Assembly: GCF_016859125.1 (NCBI RefSeq)
Contig: NZ_CP069338.1
Span: 6,139,501 to 6,203,500 of the forward strand
DNA: 64,000 nt
Source: Archangium violaceum
GTDB taxonomy: Bacteria; Myxococcota; Myxococcia; Myxococcales; Myxococcaceae
Direction of reading: 5' to 3'
Shown: piece by piece, positions 8,454-15,709 of the stretch
Layout: each line of letters starts with the position of its first letter
Numbering within the stretch: position 1 is the first letter of the stretch
Notes under the pieces: model-generated
Databases searched by the model: none
What the model was told of the DNA's origin: nothing
The model's input: the letters and a program-made list of their open reading frames with translations, nothing else
Program-made: the position numbers and the translations under genes

Positions 8454-9184
8454 ATGCATTCTCGATGTGGCATCTGCGGGGCTTCACTCCAGGAGGGGGA
8501 TGTCCAGCCGGAAGCGCTGTGCGTGAGGTGTTCCACCTGTGGTGGGATTTACGGGCTGCTGCGCTCGGAGGCCGAGGCGCTGCTCGCGCGCGCGGGCCGG
8601 GTGCCGCCCGCGACGGGCATTGGGCGCAAGTGGATGATGGCTGGGAACTGGTGCGTGAGGGCGACGTCCTGCACGTGAGCTGGAGCTGGGGTGGGGATCC
8701 GGTGTCCATCTGCATGAACGCCCTCATGGCGATTGGTTTCGGAGGTCTGGGCCTGGCGGGGCTCCTGGGGGAGTTCGAGGTTCCCGCGCGCCAGGCGCTG
8801 GTCCCCTGGAGTTTCCTCGTCATGAGTCTCTTCCTCGGGTACGAGGTGCTCCTGCGGCTCGTCAACCGCACGAGTGTCGAGGCCTCGCCCCGGACGGGGA
8901 TCTCCGTCCGGCATGGTCCCCTGCCCTGGTTCGTTCTTCCGAGCGTGGTGGAGGCGCGGGACCTCTACCAGCTCTATGGCCAGAAGTGCGCGGAGCTCGT
9001 TCGGGGACGAATCCGGCAGGTGTATCAGCTGCGGGTGTTGTGCCGGGATGGCCGCAGCCGCAAGCTCGTCTCGAAGGAGCTCTCGGCCGAGCAGGTGCTC
9101 TTCCTGGAGCGCACGCTGGAGGCGCACCTGGGGGTGAGGGATGCCCCCGTGCCCGGCGAGCTCAAGGCTGAGAGTGTGTCCTGA
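8454..9184 (+). pseudogene. Zinc-ribbon membrane protein with a frameshift
   Basis: From ATG 8454 the first frame encodes a CxxC zinc ribbon (CGICGASL ... CVRCSTCGGIYGLLRSEAEA). Around base 8625 the coding continues in a different frame as QVDDGWELVREGDVLHVSWS, two hydrophobic helices (ALMAIGFGGLGLAGLLGEF and LVPWSFLVMSLFLGYEVLLR), and a soluble tail (SRKLVSKELSAEQVLFLERT) ending at TGA 9184. The two halves together make a plausible protein of about 240 residues, so a single indel is likely. No homopolymer is obvious at the shift (gcgacgggcattgggcgc). The function is unknown; zinc ribbon plus two membrane helices suggests a membrane-tethered accessory protein. Confidence 0.55.
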
Positions 9185-9187
9185 GAA

Positions 9188-9205
9188 GGTGTCAAAGGAC
9201 TCGAA
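9188..9205 (+). repeat. Dispersed 18-base motif, copy 2
   Basis: Reads ggtgtcaaaggactcgaa, three bases after the stop of the zinc-ribbon gene. It is identical to the reverse-strand copy at 4801-4818. Shortly downstream is a cccggg ... cccggg dyad (about 9220-9240) that might serve as a terminator stem. Confidence 0.6.
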
Positions 9206-9373
9206 CGTCCCCTTGGCCCCGGGTGCTCCCCCGGGACCGGCAGGTAGACACCCGGTTTGGGCTTGCTTGGATACCCAGCCTGGCTTGGGAGCCCTCAACG
9301 AGACGCTCGTCAGCAGGCATGCTTCTGTCGCCTCCCGGCCGGAGTCCCCACTGTCTCCTCGAGGAGGCATGCC

Positions 9374-9730
9374 ATGAAGGAGAACGTCGGCAGCTGGGAC
9401 CGCATCCTGCGCGGCATCGCCGGTCCAGGGCTTCTGGCCGTGGGCTACCTCCGGATGCGCGGTCGCGAGGGGCGGCTTCCGGGACTGGTCGCGATGATGG
9501 GCGGCGCACTCATCGCCGAGACAGCCATCACCCGGGTGTGTCCCCTCAACCGGATGCTGGGCCTCGACACGCGACGGGGCGCGCAAGCAAGGAGTCGAGC
9601 ACGACCTGCGGCTGTGCGGCTTGCTCCATGGATTGCGCGTCCACAGACATCAGACACCCCCAACCCGAGCTTCGAGGAGGAGCCAACATGGATGGGACCC
9701 GGAGAAGCGACCCCATCGTTCGTCGGTTGA
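9374..9730 (+). CDS. DUF2892 (YgaP-like) small membrane protein
   Basis: Residues 1-70 fit the DUF2892 inner-membrane family: MKENVGSWDRILRGIAGPGL, a second helix LVAMMGGALIAETAI, and the characteristic end CPLNRMLGLDT. The family is about 65-75 residues long, but here the frame runs on to 118 residues and overlaps the next gene by 43 bases. The extra tail (RARPAAVRLAPWIARPQTSD onward) has no family counterpart, so an indel near 9590 probably removed the original stop. The start is firm, with a GAGGAGG ribosome site 7 bases before the ATG. The YgaP domain often accompanies rhodanese proteins; none is seen here. Confidence 0.7.
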   Translation: MKENVGSWDRILRGIAGPGLLAVGYLRMRGREGRLPGLVAMMGGALIAETAITRVCPLNRMLGLDTRRGAQARSRARPAAVRLAPWIARPQTSDTPNPSFEEEPTWMGPGEATPSFVG

Positions 9731-10233
9731 CGGCTCTCATCATCATCCAAGGGGTGCTGCTTGCGCTGATGCTCGTCACGGGAATCTTCGCCCTTCGAGC
9801 CCTGGCTGAGGTACGGCAAGCCGTGGGGCGCTTCCCCCGCGAGGAGCTTGGGCAGATGGCAAAAGCCCTCGAGCGCACGGACGACCTCGCGCGGCAGCTC
9901 ACTGCGCGGCAGGAGTCGCTCGCCACGGCGCTTGACCACAGGGCGGACCAGACGCTGGCCGAGATCAAGCGTCTTCGTCAGCGCCGTCAGGAGCTCGCGG
10001 GAGTGAAGGGCGGACCCATCGACACCGCGGCCCAGGCCATCCAGATGACGCAGCTCATGGCGGACGAAATGCTGGTGCTGCTCGACCACGTCGCCTGGTC
10101 CCAGAGGGGAATGGCACAGGCACTCAAGCCCCTGGAGGTCCAGCGCGAAGTCCTGGGGACCGGGGGCTCCGGGGCCTCGGACGAGGCACCCAACGGTGGG
10201 GCTGGTCAGGGACAGAAGCCCGGGACGCGCTGA
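9688..10233 (+). CDS. Membrane-anchored coiled-coil protein, unknown function
   Basis: 181 residues: a short basic N-terminus, one membrane helix (LTALIIIQGVLLALMLVTGI, about residues 14-35), then a long heptad-rich helix (residues 36-115, with EELGQMAKALERTDDLARQL and DQTLAEIKRLRQRRQELAGV), a second helical part, and a glycine-rich end. The ribosome site GAGGAGG at 9674-9680 supports ATG 9688. The topology resembles a methyl-accepting-protein or phage-tail-like helical stalk, but no named domain is recognisable. It probably shares a transcript with the DUF2892 gene. Confidence 0.65.
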   Translation: MDGTRRSDPIVRRLTALIIIQGVLLALMLVTGIFALRALAEVRQAVGRFPREELGQMAKALERTDDLARQLTARQESLATALDHRADQTLAEIKRLRQRRQELAGVKGGPIDTAAQAIQMTQLMADEMLVLLDHVAWSQRGMAQALKPLEVQREVLGTGGSGASDEAPNGGAGQGQKPGTR

Positions 10234-10462
10234 CGCCCTGGAAAGCTCCCCCAAGCAGGGGCAGAGCCGAAGCCAGAAGCGGCGAGCCGGGCGTCTGAGG
10301 CAGCGGCGAAGGCGGAAGCGAAGAAGGCGCGCACGCCGCGACTGGATGGGGCCGGGCTGCTGCGCAGGAGCTTCGAGCTCGACGTGTTCGGATGCGCGTT
10401 GCTCACGGAGCCTTCGAAGCGCGACGCGGCCGCTTCGGTGTCGGGCGCTTCTCGGCCCACGT
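10234..10462 (+). mobile_element. IS91/IS801-type transposase C-terminal remnant
   Basis: Right after the previous stop and in the same frame, the sequence reads KKARTPRLDGAGLLRRSFEL then DVFGCALLTEPSK. This matches the stretch R-x-RLDWAGLLRRTFxLDVFxC near the C-terminus of IS91-type transposases, where a CxRCGG zinc motif normally follows and is deleted here. An alanine/lysine-rich linker precedes it. The tail overlaps the 3' end of the opposite-strand HxlR gene. There are no element ends and no catalytic part, so it is a dead relic. Based on recalled consensus. Confidence 0.5.
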
Positions 10463-10783
10463 GAGCAGTTCGTCGAGCGCCGGGCAGAGCGACTGCCCCC
10501 AGTCGGTCAGGTGGTACTCGACCTTGGGCGGCACCTGCGCATGGACGATGCGCGCGACGATGCCGTCCTGCTCGAGCTGCCGAAGCTGTTGGATGAGCAT
10601 CTTCTGCGAGATGGCCGGGATGGCTCGCTCGAGGTCCGAGAAGCGGAGCTTCTTCCCGCCGAAAAGCTGAAACAGGATGACCAGCTTCCAGCGCCCTTCG
10701 AGCATCTGGATGGCATCCTCGATGCCGCTGGCTGCCGTCGCGGGCGTGTGATGGTCGTGCTTACCCAAAGGTATGTACCCCAC
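10403..10783 (-). CDS. HxlR-family transcriptional regulator
   Basis: This 126-residue winged-helix protein has the HxlR layout: IEDAIQMLEGRWKLVILFQL (residues 21-40), LRFSDLERAIPAISQKMLIQ (recognition helix) and VEYHLTDWGQSLCPALDELL. HxlR regulators are dimers that answer to aldehydes, quinones or other electrophiles, often controlling an adjacent reductase. This gene starts at a GTG (10783) and is divergent from a SnoaL-like fragment and an SDR gene only 50 bases away, the usual arrangement for a regulator and its target. Regulation of the SDR is inference. Confidence 0.85.
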   Translation of the reverse strand: MGYIPLGKHDHHTPATAASGIEDAIQMLEGRWKLVILFQLFGGKKLRFSDLERAIPAISQKMLIQQLRQLEQDGIVARIVHAQVPPKVEYHLTDWGQSLCPALDELLTWAEKRPTPKRPRRASKAP

Positions 10784-10833
10784 TATTTCGTGCGTTCTTG
10801 CTCGTTTTAAACCTATTCGTTAGAGAATGGGCG
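10784..10833. promoter_or_regulatory. Divergent promoter region hxlR-like / SDR operon
   Basis: This 50-base AT-richer gap separates the divergent starts at 10783 and 10834. It contains tcgttttaaacctattcg, clearly richer in A and T than its surroundings. Both promoters and the HxlR operator must overlap here. No confident -35/-10 boxes can be assigned. Confidence 0.4.
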
Positions 10834-11049
10834 ATGCAAACGAACCGCACCACCTCCATTGAATTGCCGGCGCCGATCGCCGCCTGCTTCGCGCACCAGA
10901 CGACCGGCCCCGACGCTGTCGCCAGACGCTTCGCCGACGACGTGCTGGTTGCAGATGAATGTCACGAACATCGCGGCCGTGCCGCCATCACCGCATGGAA
11001 CGCTGCTGCCACGGCGAAGTACGGCATGAGTCTCGAGATGTCGCCATGA
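10834..11049 (+). CDS. Truncated SnoaL/NTF2-like protein
   Basis: The 71 residues show the first half of a SnoaL-like (NTF2-fold) domain: [40 protein letters not shown] and [20 protein letters not shown]. Complete members are about 115-130 residues, and here the sequence stops just after the third helix. Its TGA overlaps the start of the SDR gene (ATG 11046). Homologues are commonly found between an HxlR regulator and an SDR. The remaining half was probably deleted, bringing the SDR start up against the fragment. A TTG at 10798 could extend it by 12 residues. Confidence 0.6.
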   Translation: MQTNRTTSIELPAPIAACFAHQTTGPDAVARRFADDVLVADECHEHRGRAAITAWNAAATAKYGMSLEMSP

Positions 11050-11828
11050 GCTTCGACCTCGAACTGAAGAACCGCCGCGCGCTCGTCACGGGCGGAACCA
11101 AGGGTGTCGGTGCGGCCGTGGTTGCGGCGCTACGAGACGCAGGCGCGCGCGTCGTGACCACCGCGCGTACGGTGCCGAGCGAGGAACCGGGCGGCGTGCA
11201 CTACGTCGCAGCCGACGTGACGACAGCCGAGGGTTGTGCCCTGGTCGCTCGAGAGGCGCTCGCGCATCTGGGTGGCATCGACATCCTCGTGAACGTGCTG
11301 GGCGGCTCCAGCGCCCCTGCAGGCGGCTTCGCGGCGCTTGGCGATGACGAGTGGCGTAGGGAACTCGACCTCAACCTGATGCCCGCGGTGCGGCTCGACC
11401 GCGCGCTCCTGCCCTCGATGCTGGCGCAGGGCTCGGGAGTCATCGTGCATGTCACGTCGATTCAGCACGAGCTGCCGCTGCCCGATTCGACTACCGCGTA
11501 CGCAGCCGCGAAGGCGGCACTGTCGACGTACAGCAAGTCCCTGTCGAAGGAGGTGAGTCCCAAGGGCGTGCGCGTGGTGCGCGTGTCGCCGGGCTGGGTG
11601 GAGACCGAAGCGGCGGTGCGCCTCGCCGAACGACTCGCCGCGCAGGCGGGCACGGACTACGAGGGGGGTAGGAAGATCATCATGGACTCGCTCGGCGGCA
11701 TCCCGCTGGGGCGCCCTGTGAAGCCGCGCGAGGTCGCCGACCTCATCGCCTTCGTCGCTTCGCCGCGCGCAGGCTCCATCACGGGCACGGAGTACGTCAT
11801 CGATGGCGGCACGGTCCCCACGGCATGA
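11046..11828 (+). CDS. SDR-family NAD(P)-dependent oxidoreductase
   Basis: This 260-residue classical short-chain dehydrogenase/reductase has the cofactor motif [11 protein letters not shown] (variant TGxxxGxG, residues 15-25), a short NVLGG for the NNAG strand, the catalytic serine in VTSIQHE, and the YAAAK Tyr-Lys pair (near residue 160), ending with [18 protein letters not shown]. The chemistry is oxidation or reduction of a carbonyl/hydroxyl; the substrate is unknown. Its start overlaps the truncated SnoaL frame. Likely controlled by the divergent HxlR regulator (inference). Confidence 0.88.
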   Translation: MSFDLELKNRRALVTGGTKGVGAAVVAALRDAGARVVTTARTVPSEEPGGVHYVAADVTTAEGCALVAREALAHLGGIDILVNVLGGSSAPAGGFAALGDDEWRRELDLNLMPAVRLDRALLPSMLAQGSGVIVHVTSIQHELPLPDSTTAYAAAKAALSTYSKSLSKEVSPKGVRVVRVSPGWVETEAAVRLAERLAAQAGTDYEGGRKIIMDSLGGIPLGRPVKPREVADLIAFVASPRAGSITGTEYVIDGGTVPTA

Positions 11829-11882
11829 GCTTGCTGGATTGGGCAGAAACCCTGCGCAATCCGGCAAGCGCCTCGGCGGGCC

Positions 11883-11996
11883 AGCATCTACATTTTCAAC
11901 GGGCGGCCCGAGAACGTCGAGTACGTATTCGTGAACGGACGGGTGCGAAATCGGCTGGCTCTCTCGGAAGGTGACGGTGGCCCGCCGGAGTCATGA
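11883..11996 (+). pseudogene. Amidohydrolase-like C-terminal fragment
   Basis: The frame reads SIYIFNGRPENVEYVFVNGR then VRNRLALSEGDGGPPES. The pattern NVEYVFVNGRVR is what ends many cytosine deaminase/chlorohydrolase-type amidohydrolases. No upstream part survives. The stop overlaps the TetR stop on the opposite strand. Only 38 codons, so the call is tentative. Confidence 0.35.
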
Positions 11997-12605
11997 GCGG
12001 CGTGCCGGGGGAGGCTTGCCTGCCTTGGGGGAACGCAGAACGCTGGCGAGCACGAGGTCGAGCAGGGATTCCAGGCTCGCCTCGTCCGAGCTGTCCGAGT
12101 GGAGCAACTCGAAGTTGAGGACGGCGCCGAAGAGCACGCCATGGATGAGGCGGGGGTCGGCGTCTGGCCTCAGCTCGCCGCGCTCGATGGCGCGCTCGTA
12201 GATGTGCATCTCCTGGGCATCCTTCTCGTCCCGGAGCTTGAGCACGAGTTCCCCGACGGGCTCCCCCGGCCTCGCATCGAACAGCAGCCGGAAGAACCCG
12301 CGGCGTGAGGGATCGCGGGCCTGTGCGCGCAGGGCGCGGAACTGCTCGAGGAGATCTCCCCGGAGCGTCCCGGTGTCTGGTTGGGAAGGTGTCTCATCCG
12401 CGACGAGCTGCACCGCGGCCCGGATGAGCTCCAGCTTCGTGGGCCAGTGCCTGTAGAGCGTGACCTTGTTCACGCCCGCTCGCGCGGCGACCTGCTCGAA
12501 GGCGAGCTTCTCGTGGCCCACGCGGTCCAGCTCGCTCAACACGACCTCGAGTACCTTCGCCGTGAGGTTCTCGCCGCGAAGCTGCCTGGCCCGGGGCGGA
12601 CGCAT
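11991..12605 (-). CDS. TetR/AcrR-family transcriptional repressor
   Basis: 204 residues. The N-terminal DNA-binding unit is seen as LTAKVLEVVLSELDRVGHEK, then LAFEQVAARAGVNKVTLYRH followed by WPTKLELI, the classic TetR helix-turn-helix. The C-terminal ligand domain includes RRGFFRLLFDARPGEPVGEL. The start at ATG 12605 has an AGGGGA site before it; a longer frame to 12668 lacks one and would run into the palindrome. An 18-bp perfect palindrome at 12664-12681 lies 58 bases upstream, so autorepression is likely. No divergent target gene is present: the neighbour upstream is convergent in effect, being on the same strand and ending at 12739. Confidence 0.88.
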   Translation of the reverse strand: MRPPRARQLRGENLTAKVLEVVLSELDRVGHEKLAFEQVAARAGVNKVTLYRHWPTKLELIRAAVQLVADETPSQPDTGTLRGDLLEQFRALRAQARDPSRRGFFRLLFDARPGEPVGELVLKLRDEKDAQEMHIYERAIERGELRPDADPRLIHGVLFGAVLNFELLHSDSSDEASLESLLDLVLASVLRSPKAGKPPPARRS

Positions 12606-12663
12606 GGATTCCCCTGCGCTTCTGCGCCTCATGGACGTGACGGTATCCGGCCACCGGACGAAT

Positions 12664-12681
12664 CGCAACGGTACCGTTGCG
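12664..12681. promoter_or_regulatory. Perfect 18-bp palindrome, candidate TetR operator
   Basis: The sequence cgcaacggtaccgttgcg is its own reverse complement. It lies 58 bases upstream of the TetR start, the position and size expected of a TetR-family operator in an autoregulated promoter. Confidence 0.6.
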
Positions 12682-12738
12682 CTCTACTCCAGGTGACACG
12701 GAAGGTGTCAGCTGAGTTCTCCGAATACCTGATCGGCC

Positions 12739-13389
12739 TCAACGCCCTGTCAGCGCGGCACGCAGCCAACGCCACCCCGCTCCCAGGCTGGGGGAGACCC
12801 GTAGCATCGTCCCGCGCACCTGCCGGAGCATCCCGCCCTCCAGCTGCTCCGCCATGGGCTCCAGCAGCGCCATCGCCTCGGCCTGACGCCCCTGCCGCGC
12901 CAACAGCCGCGCCAGGTCCAGCCTGGGCTCGAAGAGCGTGGGCTCCAGCGCGAGCGCCTCCTCGAGCAGGGTGATGGCCTCGCGTCGCTCGTTCTTGTTC
13001 CGCAGGAGGATCCGGCCGCGCAGGAGCATCCGCACCGCGTCCGCCCGGTGCCCCCGCGCGAGGTACATCTGCACCACCTGTTGCCAGAGGCTCACCTGGG
13101 TCGGGAACGTCTCCGCCGCCTGCGTGTAGACGGACAGCGCCTTGTCGGCGAAGCCCTTGTCCAGATGGCTCTGCGCCGCGGTGCGGAAACTCTGGAGCGA
13201 GGCCTCGGGCTCGTTCACCCGGGCCAGCAGTGGCGCCAGCTTCCCATGGACGACCGGATCCTTCGGATCCGACGCCAGCGCCTTGCGGTAGCCGGCAATC
13301 GCCTTCTTGAGATGGCCCTTGGAGCGGGCGAGATCGGCCTCGGCGATCAGCTCCGAGCGCGAGGGGGGCTCTTTCTTTCCGAAGAGCAT
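12739..13389 (-). CDS. Tetratricopeptide-repeat protein
   Basis: 216 residues made almost wholly of TPR-like helical pairs: LARSKGHLKKAIAGYRKALA, then DPVVHGKLAPLLARVNEPEA, DKALSVYTQAAETFPTQVSL and EAITLLEEALALEPTLFEPR. Such repeats mediate protein-protein contacts. The N-terminal MLFGKKEPPSRSELI followed by TPRs is a layout common in myxobacterial proteins of unknown role. ATG 13389 is preferred because the upstream extension lacks normal coding character. A 12-bp inverted repeat lies 22 bases upstream (13411-13475). Confidence 0.75.
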   Translation of the reverse strand: MLFGKKEPPSRSELIAEADLARSKGHLKKAIAGYRKALASDPKDPVVHGKLAPLLARVNEPEASLQSFRTAAQSHLDKGFADKALSVYTQAAETFPTQVSLWQQVVQMYLARGHRADAVRMLLRGRILLRNKNERREAITLLEEALALEPTLFEPRLDLARLLARQGRQAEAMALLEPMAEQLEGGMLRQVRGTMLRVSPSLGAGWRWLRAALTGR

Positions 13390-13410
13390 GGTGCCCCCAT
13401 GGTACCGCAG

Positions 13411-13475
13411 CCAGGCGCCGCTCGTATGCGTTGCCACGCGAGCGGAAATTCTCACGTCGAGCAAGCGGCGCCTGG
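13411..13475 (-). repeat. 12-bp inverted repeat in the TPR-gene leader
   Basis: ccaggcgccgct at 13411-13422 pairs perfectly with agcggcgcctgg at 13464-13475 across a 41-base loop. It lies between the metallo-beta-lactamase stop and the TPR-gene start, both on the minus strand, so it could be a terminator without a U-tract or a leader structure. Confidence 0.45.
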
Positions 13476-13533
13476 CGGGGGAATGTTGATTGTGACCCAC
13501 TCGCCTCAATGACAAACGAGGTCGCGTCCTGCC

Positions 13534-14289
13534 TCAGTCGCGGAGTAGGGCCTGGGTGTACGTGAGCAGCTCCGGTCCGCCGGGAAGGCCGTGGCCCGGC
13601 ACCACCGTGCGTACGTCCGGGTAGTGCTGGCGGAGACGTTCGAGGCTTTCGGGCCAGGCCGACACGTCCGCGTCCGCCACGTTGCCCAGCTCCTTCGCGC
13701 CGGCCTCCTTCACGAAGCAGCCGCCGAAGAGCAGGCCGCTGTCGCGGTGCCACACCACGAGGTTGTCGCGTGCGTGTCCGGCTCCGGGGAAGAACAACGA
13801 CAGCGGCCCCCACTCCTGGGTGTCCGCGATGCGTTGGGCGGGCACGGGCAGACCCCGCTCGGCCGCGAGCCGCGCTGTCTCCTCGCGCGCGTACACCGGC
13901 AGGCCCTGGGCCGTGAGCGCGGGCACGCCTCCGGTCCGGTCGACGTGGAAGTGCGTCACCACCGCGGCGCGCACGGGGCGGTGCAGCGTGTCGCGGGCCC
14001 AGGCGAGCAGGTGCTCCGCCTGCCGGGCATTCCATCCGGTGTCGACGAGGAGCGAGGACTCGCCGTCCTCGATGAGCAGTCCATTGGCGGGAACCCGGCC
14101 CCAGTCCTCACCCGCGAGCGTCACATGCAGCCAGACCCCGGGCGCGAGGCGTTGAACGCGCACGTCGTCGGCCAGCACGATTTCATCCGAGGGACGGGCT
14201 GGCCGTGGTGGCTCGGTGGAAGGGGAGGGGCGCGAGGAAGCGCATGCCGTGAGCAGAAGGAGCAGGGCGTAGGTACGAAGAGCGGGCAT
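13534..14289 (-). CDS. Subclass B1-type metallo-beta-lactamase lipoprotein
   Basis: 251 residues with a lipoprotein signal (LLLLLTACAS, cysteine near residue 15). The metallo-beta-lactamase fold carries the complete subclass B1 zinc set: HFHVDRTGG (His, His, Asp) near residue 115, GHARDN (His), LFGGCFVKEAGAKELGNVAD (the B1 cysteine in GGC, followed by the Lys and Asn of the B1 active site), and VVPGHGLPGG (His). B1 enzymes hydrolyse penicillins, cephalosporins and carbapenems in the periplasm. The start at ATG 14289 gives a clean signal peptide. It is transcribed in the same direction as the TPR gene. Hydrolytic activity is inferred from the residues, not shown. Confidence 0.88.
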   Translation of the reverse strand: MPALRTYALLLLLTACASSRPSPSTEPPRPARPSDEIVLADDVRVQRLAPGVWLHVTLAGEDWGRVPANGLLIEDGESSLLVDTGWNARQAEHLLAWARDTLHRPVRAAVVTHFHVDRTGGVPALTAQGLPVYAREETARLAAERGLPVPAQRIADTQEWGPLSLFFPGAGHARDNLVVWHRDSGLLFGGCFVKEAGAKELGNVADADVSAWPESLERLRQHYPDVRTVVPGHGLPGGPELLTYTQALLRD

Positions 14290-14502
14290 TGGACTGGGGA
14301 GCGTACCCGCTCCTGGCCGAATTGGAGCGGGAGGGGACGGCGAGGTGGGGCGACCCTTATGGCCCTTTTCAGCAGCGCTCCTCGGCCTCGCTGTTCCTCC
14401 AGAGGCCCATGGCACGGACCGCTCCGGCCCGTATGCCACGGGTGTACTGTTTCAATATTTCGACGCCAAAGGGACGAGAGAGTGTCAACGGGAGTCAGTG
14501 TG

Positions 14503-15705
14503 ATGGGGCAGACGGAGGCCGCTCCAGCGGGCGCGCAGCCGACGGAAGGTGTAGCCGCGGGAGGACGCGTGCTGGCGGGGCGGATCGTCACCATCGATGC
14601 CCTGCGCGGTTTCGTCATGCTGCTGATGCTCGTCGATCACGCGCGCGAGTTCTTCTACCTGCACGCGCAGGTCAGCGATCCCGTGAACGTGGCGACCACG
14701 CCGCCCGGACTCTTCTTCACCCGGCTCACCGCACACCTCTGCGCGCCGGTGTTCGTCGCGCTGACCGGGCTTTCGGCCTGGCTCTACGGTCGGCGTCGGG
14801 GTGGACGGCGTGCCGCCTCCGGGTTCCTGCTGAAGCGTGGGCTGTTCCTCGTCCTGCTGGAGCTCACGTTCGTCAACTTCGCCTGGACGTTCTCGCTCAC
14901 CCCGCGGACCTACTACCTCCAGGTCATCTGGGCCATCGGGCTGTCGATGATCGCGCTGTCCGGGCTCTTGTGGCTGCCGAGGCCGGTGTTGATGGGCGTG
15001 GGCCTGGTCATCGTCTTCGGACACAACCTGCTCGATCCCATCACGCTCGAGACGGGGACGCCTGGGGGCACCGTGTGGGCGATCCTCCATGATCGCGGCT
15101 TCATCGAGTTGCCCTGGGGCGCCCGCGCGCGCACGTCCTATCCGATCCTCCCCTGGATCGGAGTGATCGCCCTGGGCCATGGAGTGGGGCCCTGGTTCAC
15201 CGCTCAGCTCGGCCCGGCGGCCCGCCGGTTCAGGTTGTACTCCCTGGGCCTGGCTGCGTTGGCGCTCTTCGTCCTGTTGCGGGTGGTCAATGTGTATGGC
15301 GAGCCCGTTCCCTGGGCGCGAGGCGTAACGCCGCTCCTCACCCTGAGCTCCTTCCTGAACCTGACCAAGTACCCCCCCTCGCTGGATTTCCTGCTGCTGA
15401 CGCTGGGGGTGGGGGCGCTGCTGCTCGCGACGCTGGACCGTCTGCCATCGGGGCTCCAGGCACTCCTCACCACCTTCGGCGCGGCCCCGCTCTTCTTCTA
15501 TCTGGTTCACCTCTATCTGCTGCACCTCCTCAACGAGGTGGCCCTTGCCCTCTTCGGTCCCAATCAGGGGTCGCTCTTCAGCGTCCCGAACGTGCTCTCG
15601 CTCTGGGTCCTGGCCGCGCTCGTGTCGTTTCCACTTTGGTTCGCCTGTCGCTGGTTCGCGAGACTCAAGGCGCGGACCCGGAGCGCCTGGATGAGCTACC
15701 TGTGA
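14503..15705 (+). CDS. DUF1624 / heparan-acetyltransferase-like membrane protein
   Basis: 400 residues with about ten hydrophobic helices. The family signature is at the N-terminus, RIVTIDALRGFVMLLMLVDH followed by AREFFYLHAQVSDP, the pattern of DUF1624 proteins related to heparan-alpha-glucosaminide N-acetyltransferases. Further segments include PRTYYLQVIWAIGLSMIALS, YPILPWIGVIALGHGVGPWF and FGAAPLFFYLVHLYLLHLLN. Members are thought to acetylate or otherwise modify exported sugars, but this branch is uncharacterised. ATG 14503 is selected because the very long upstream open frame is antisense to the lactamase gene. Its stop is only 4 bases from that of the convergent TonB receptor. Confidence 0.82.
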   Translation: MGQTEAAPAGAQPTEGVAAGGRVLAGRIVTIDALRGFVMLLMLVDHAREFFYLHAQVSDPVNVATTPPGLFFTRLTAHLCAPVFVALTGLSAWLYGRRRGGRRAASGFLLKRGLFLVLLELTFVNFAWTFSLTPRTYYLQVIWAIGLSMIALSGLLWLPRPVLMGVGLVIVFGHNLLDPITLETGTPGGTVWAILHDRGFIELPWGARARTSYPILPWIGVIALGHGVGPWFTAQLGPAARRFRLYSLGLAALALFVLLRVVNVYGEPVPWARGVTPLLTLSSFLNLTKYPPSLDFLLLTLGVGALLLATLDRLPSGLQALLTTFGAAPLFFYLVHLYLLHLLNEVALALFGPNQGSLFSVPNVLSLWVLAALVSFPLWFACRWFARLKARTRSAWMSYL

Positions 15706-15709
15706 CTAA

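Noticed and set aside
13591-14502. N-terminal extension of the DUF1624-like protein by 300 codons
   Set aside because: It lies antisense to the complete metallo-beta-lactamase gene, and its residues have no domain; ATG 14503 starts directly before the family signature.
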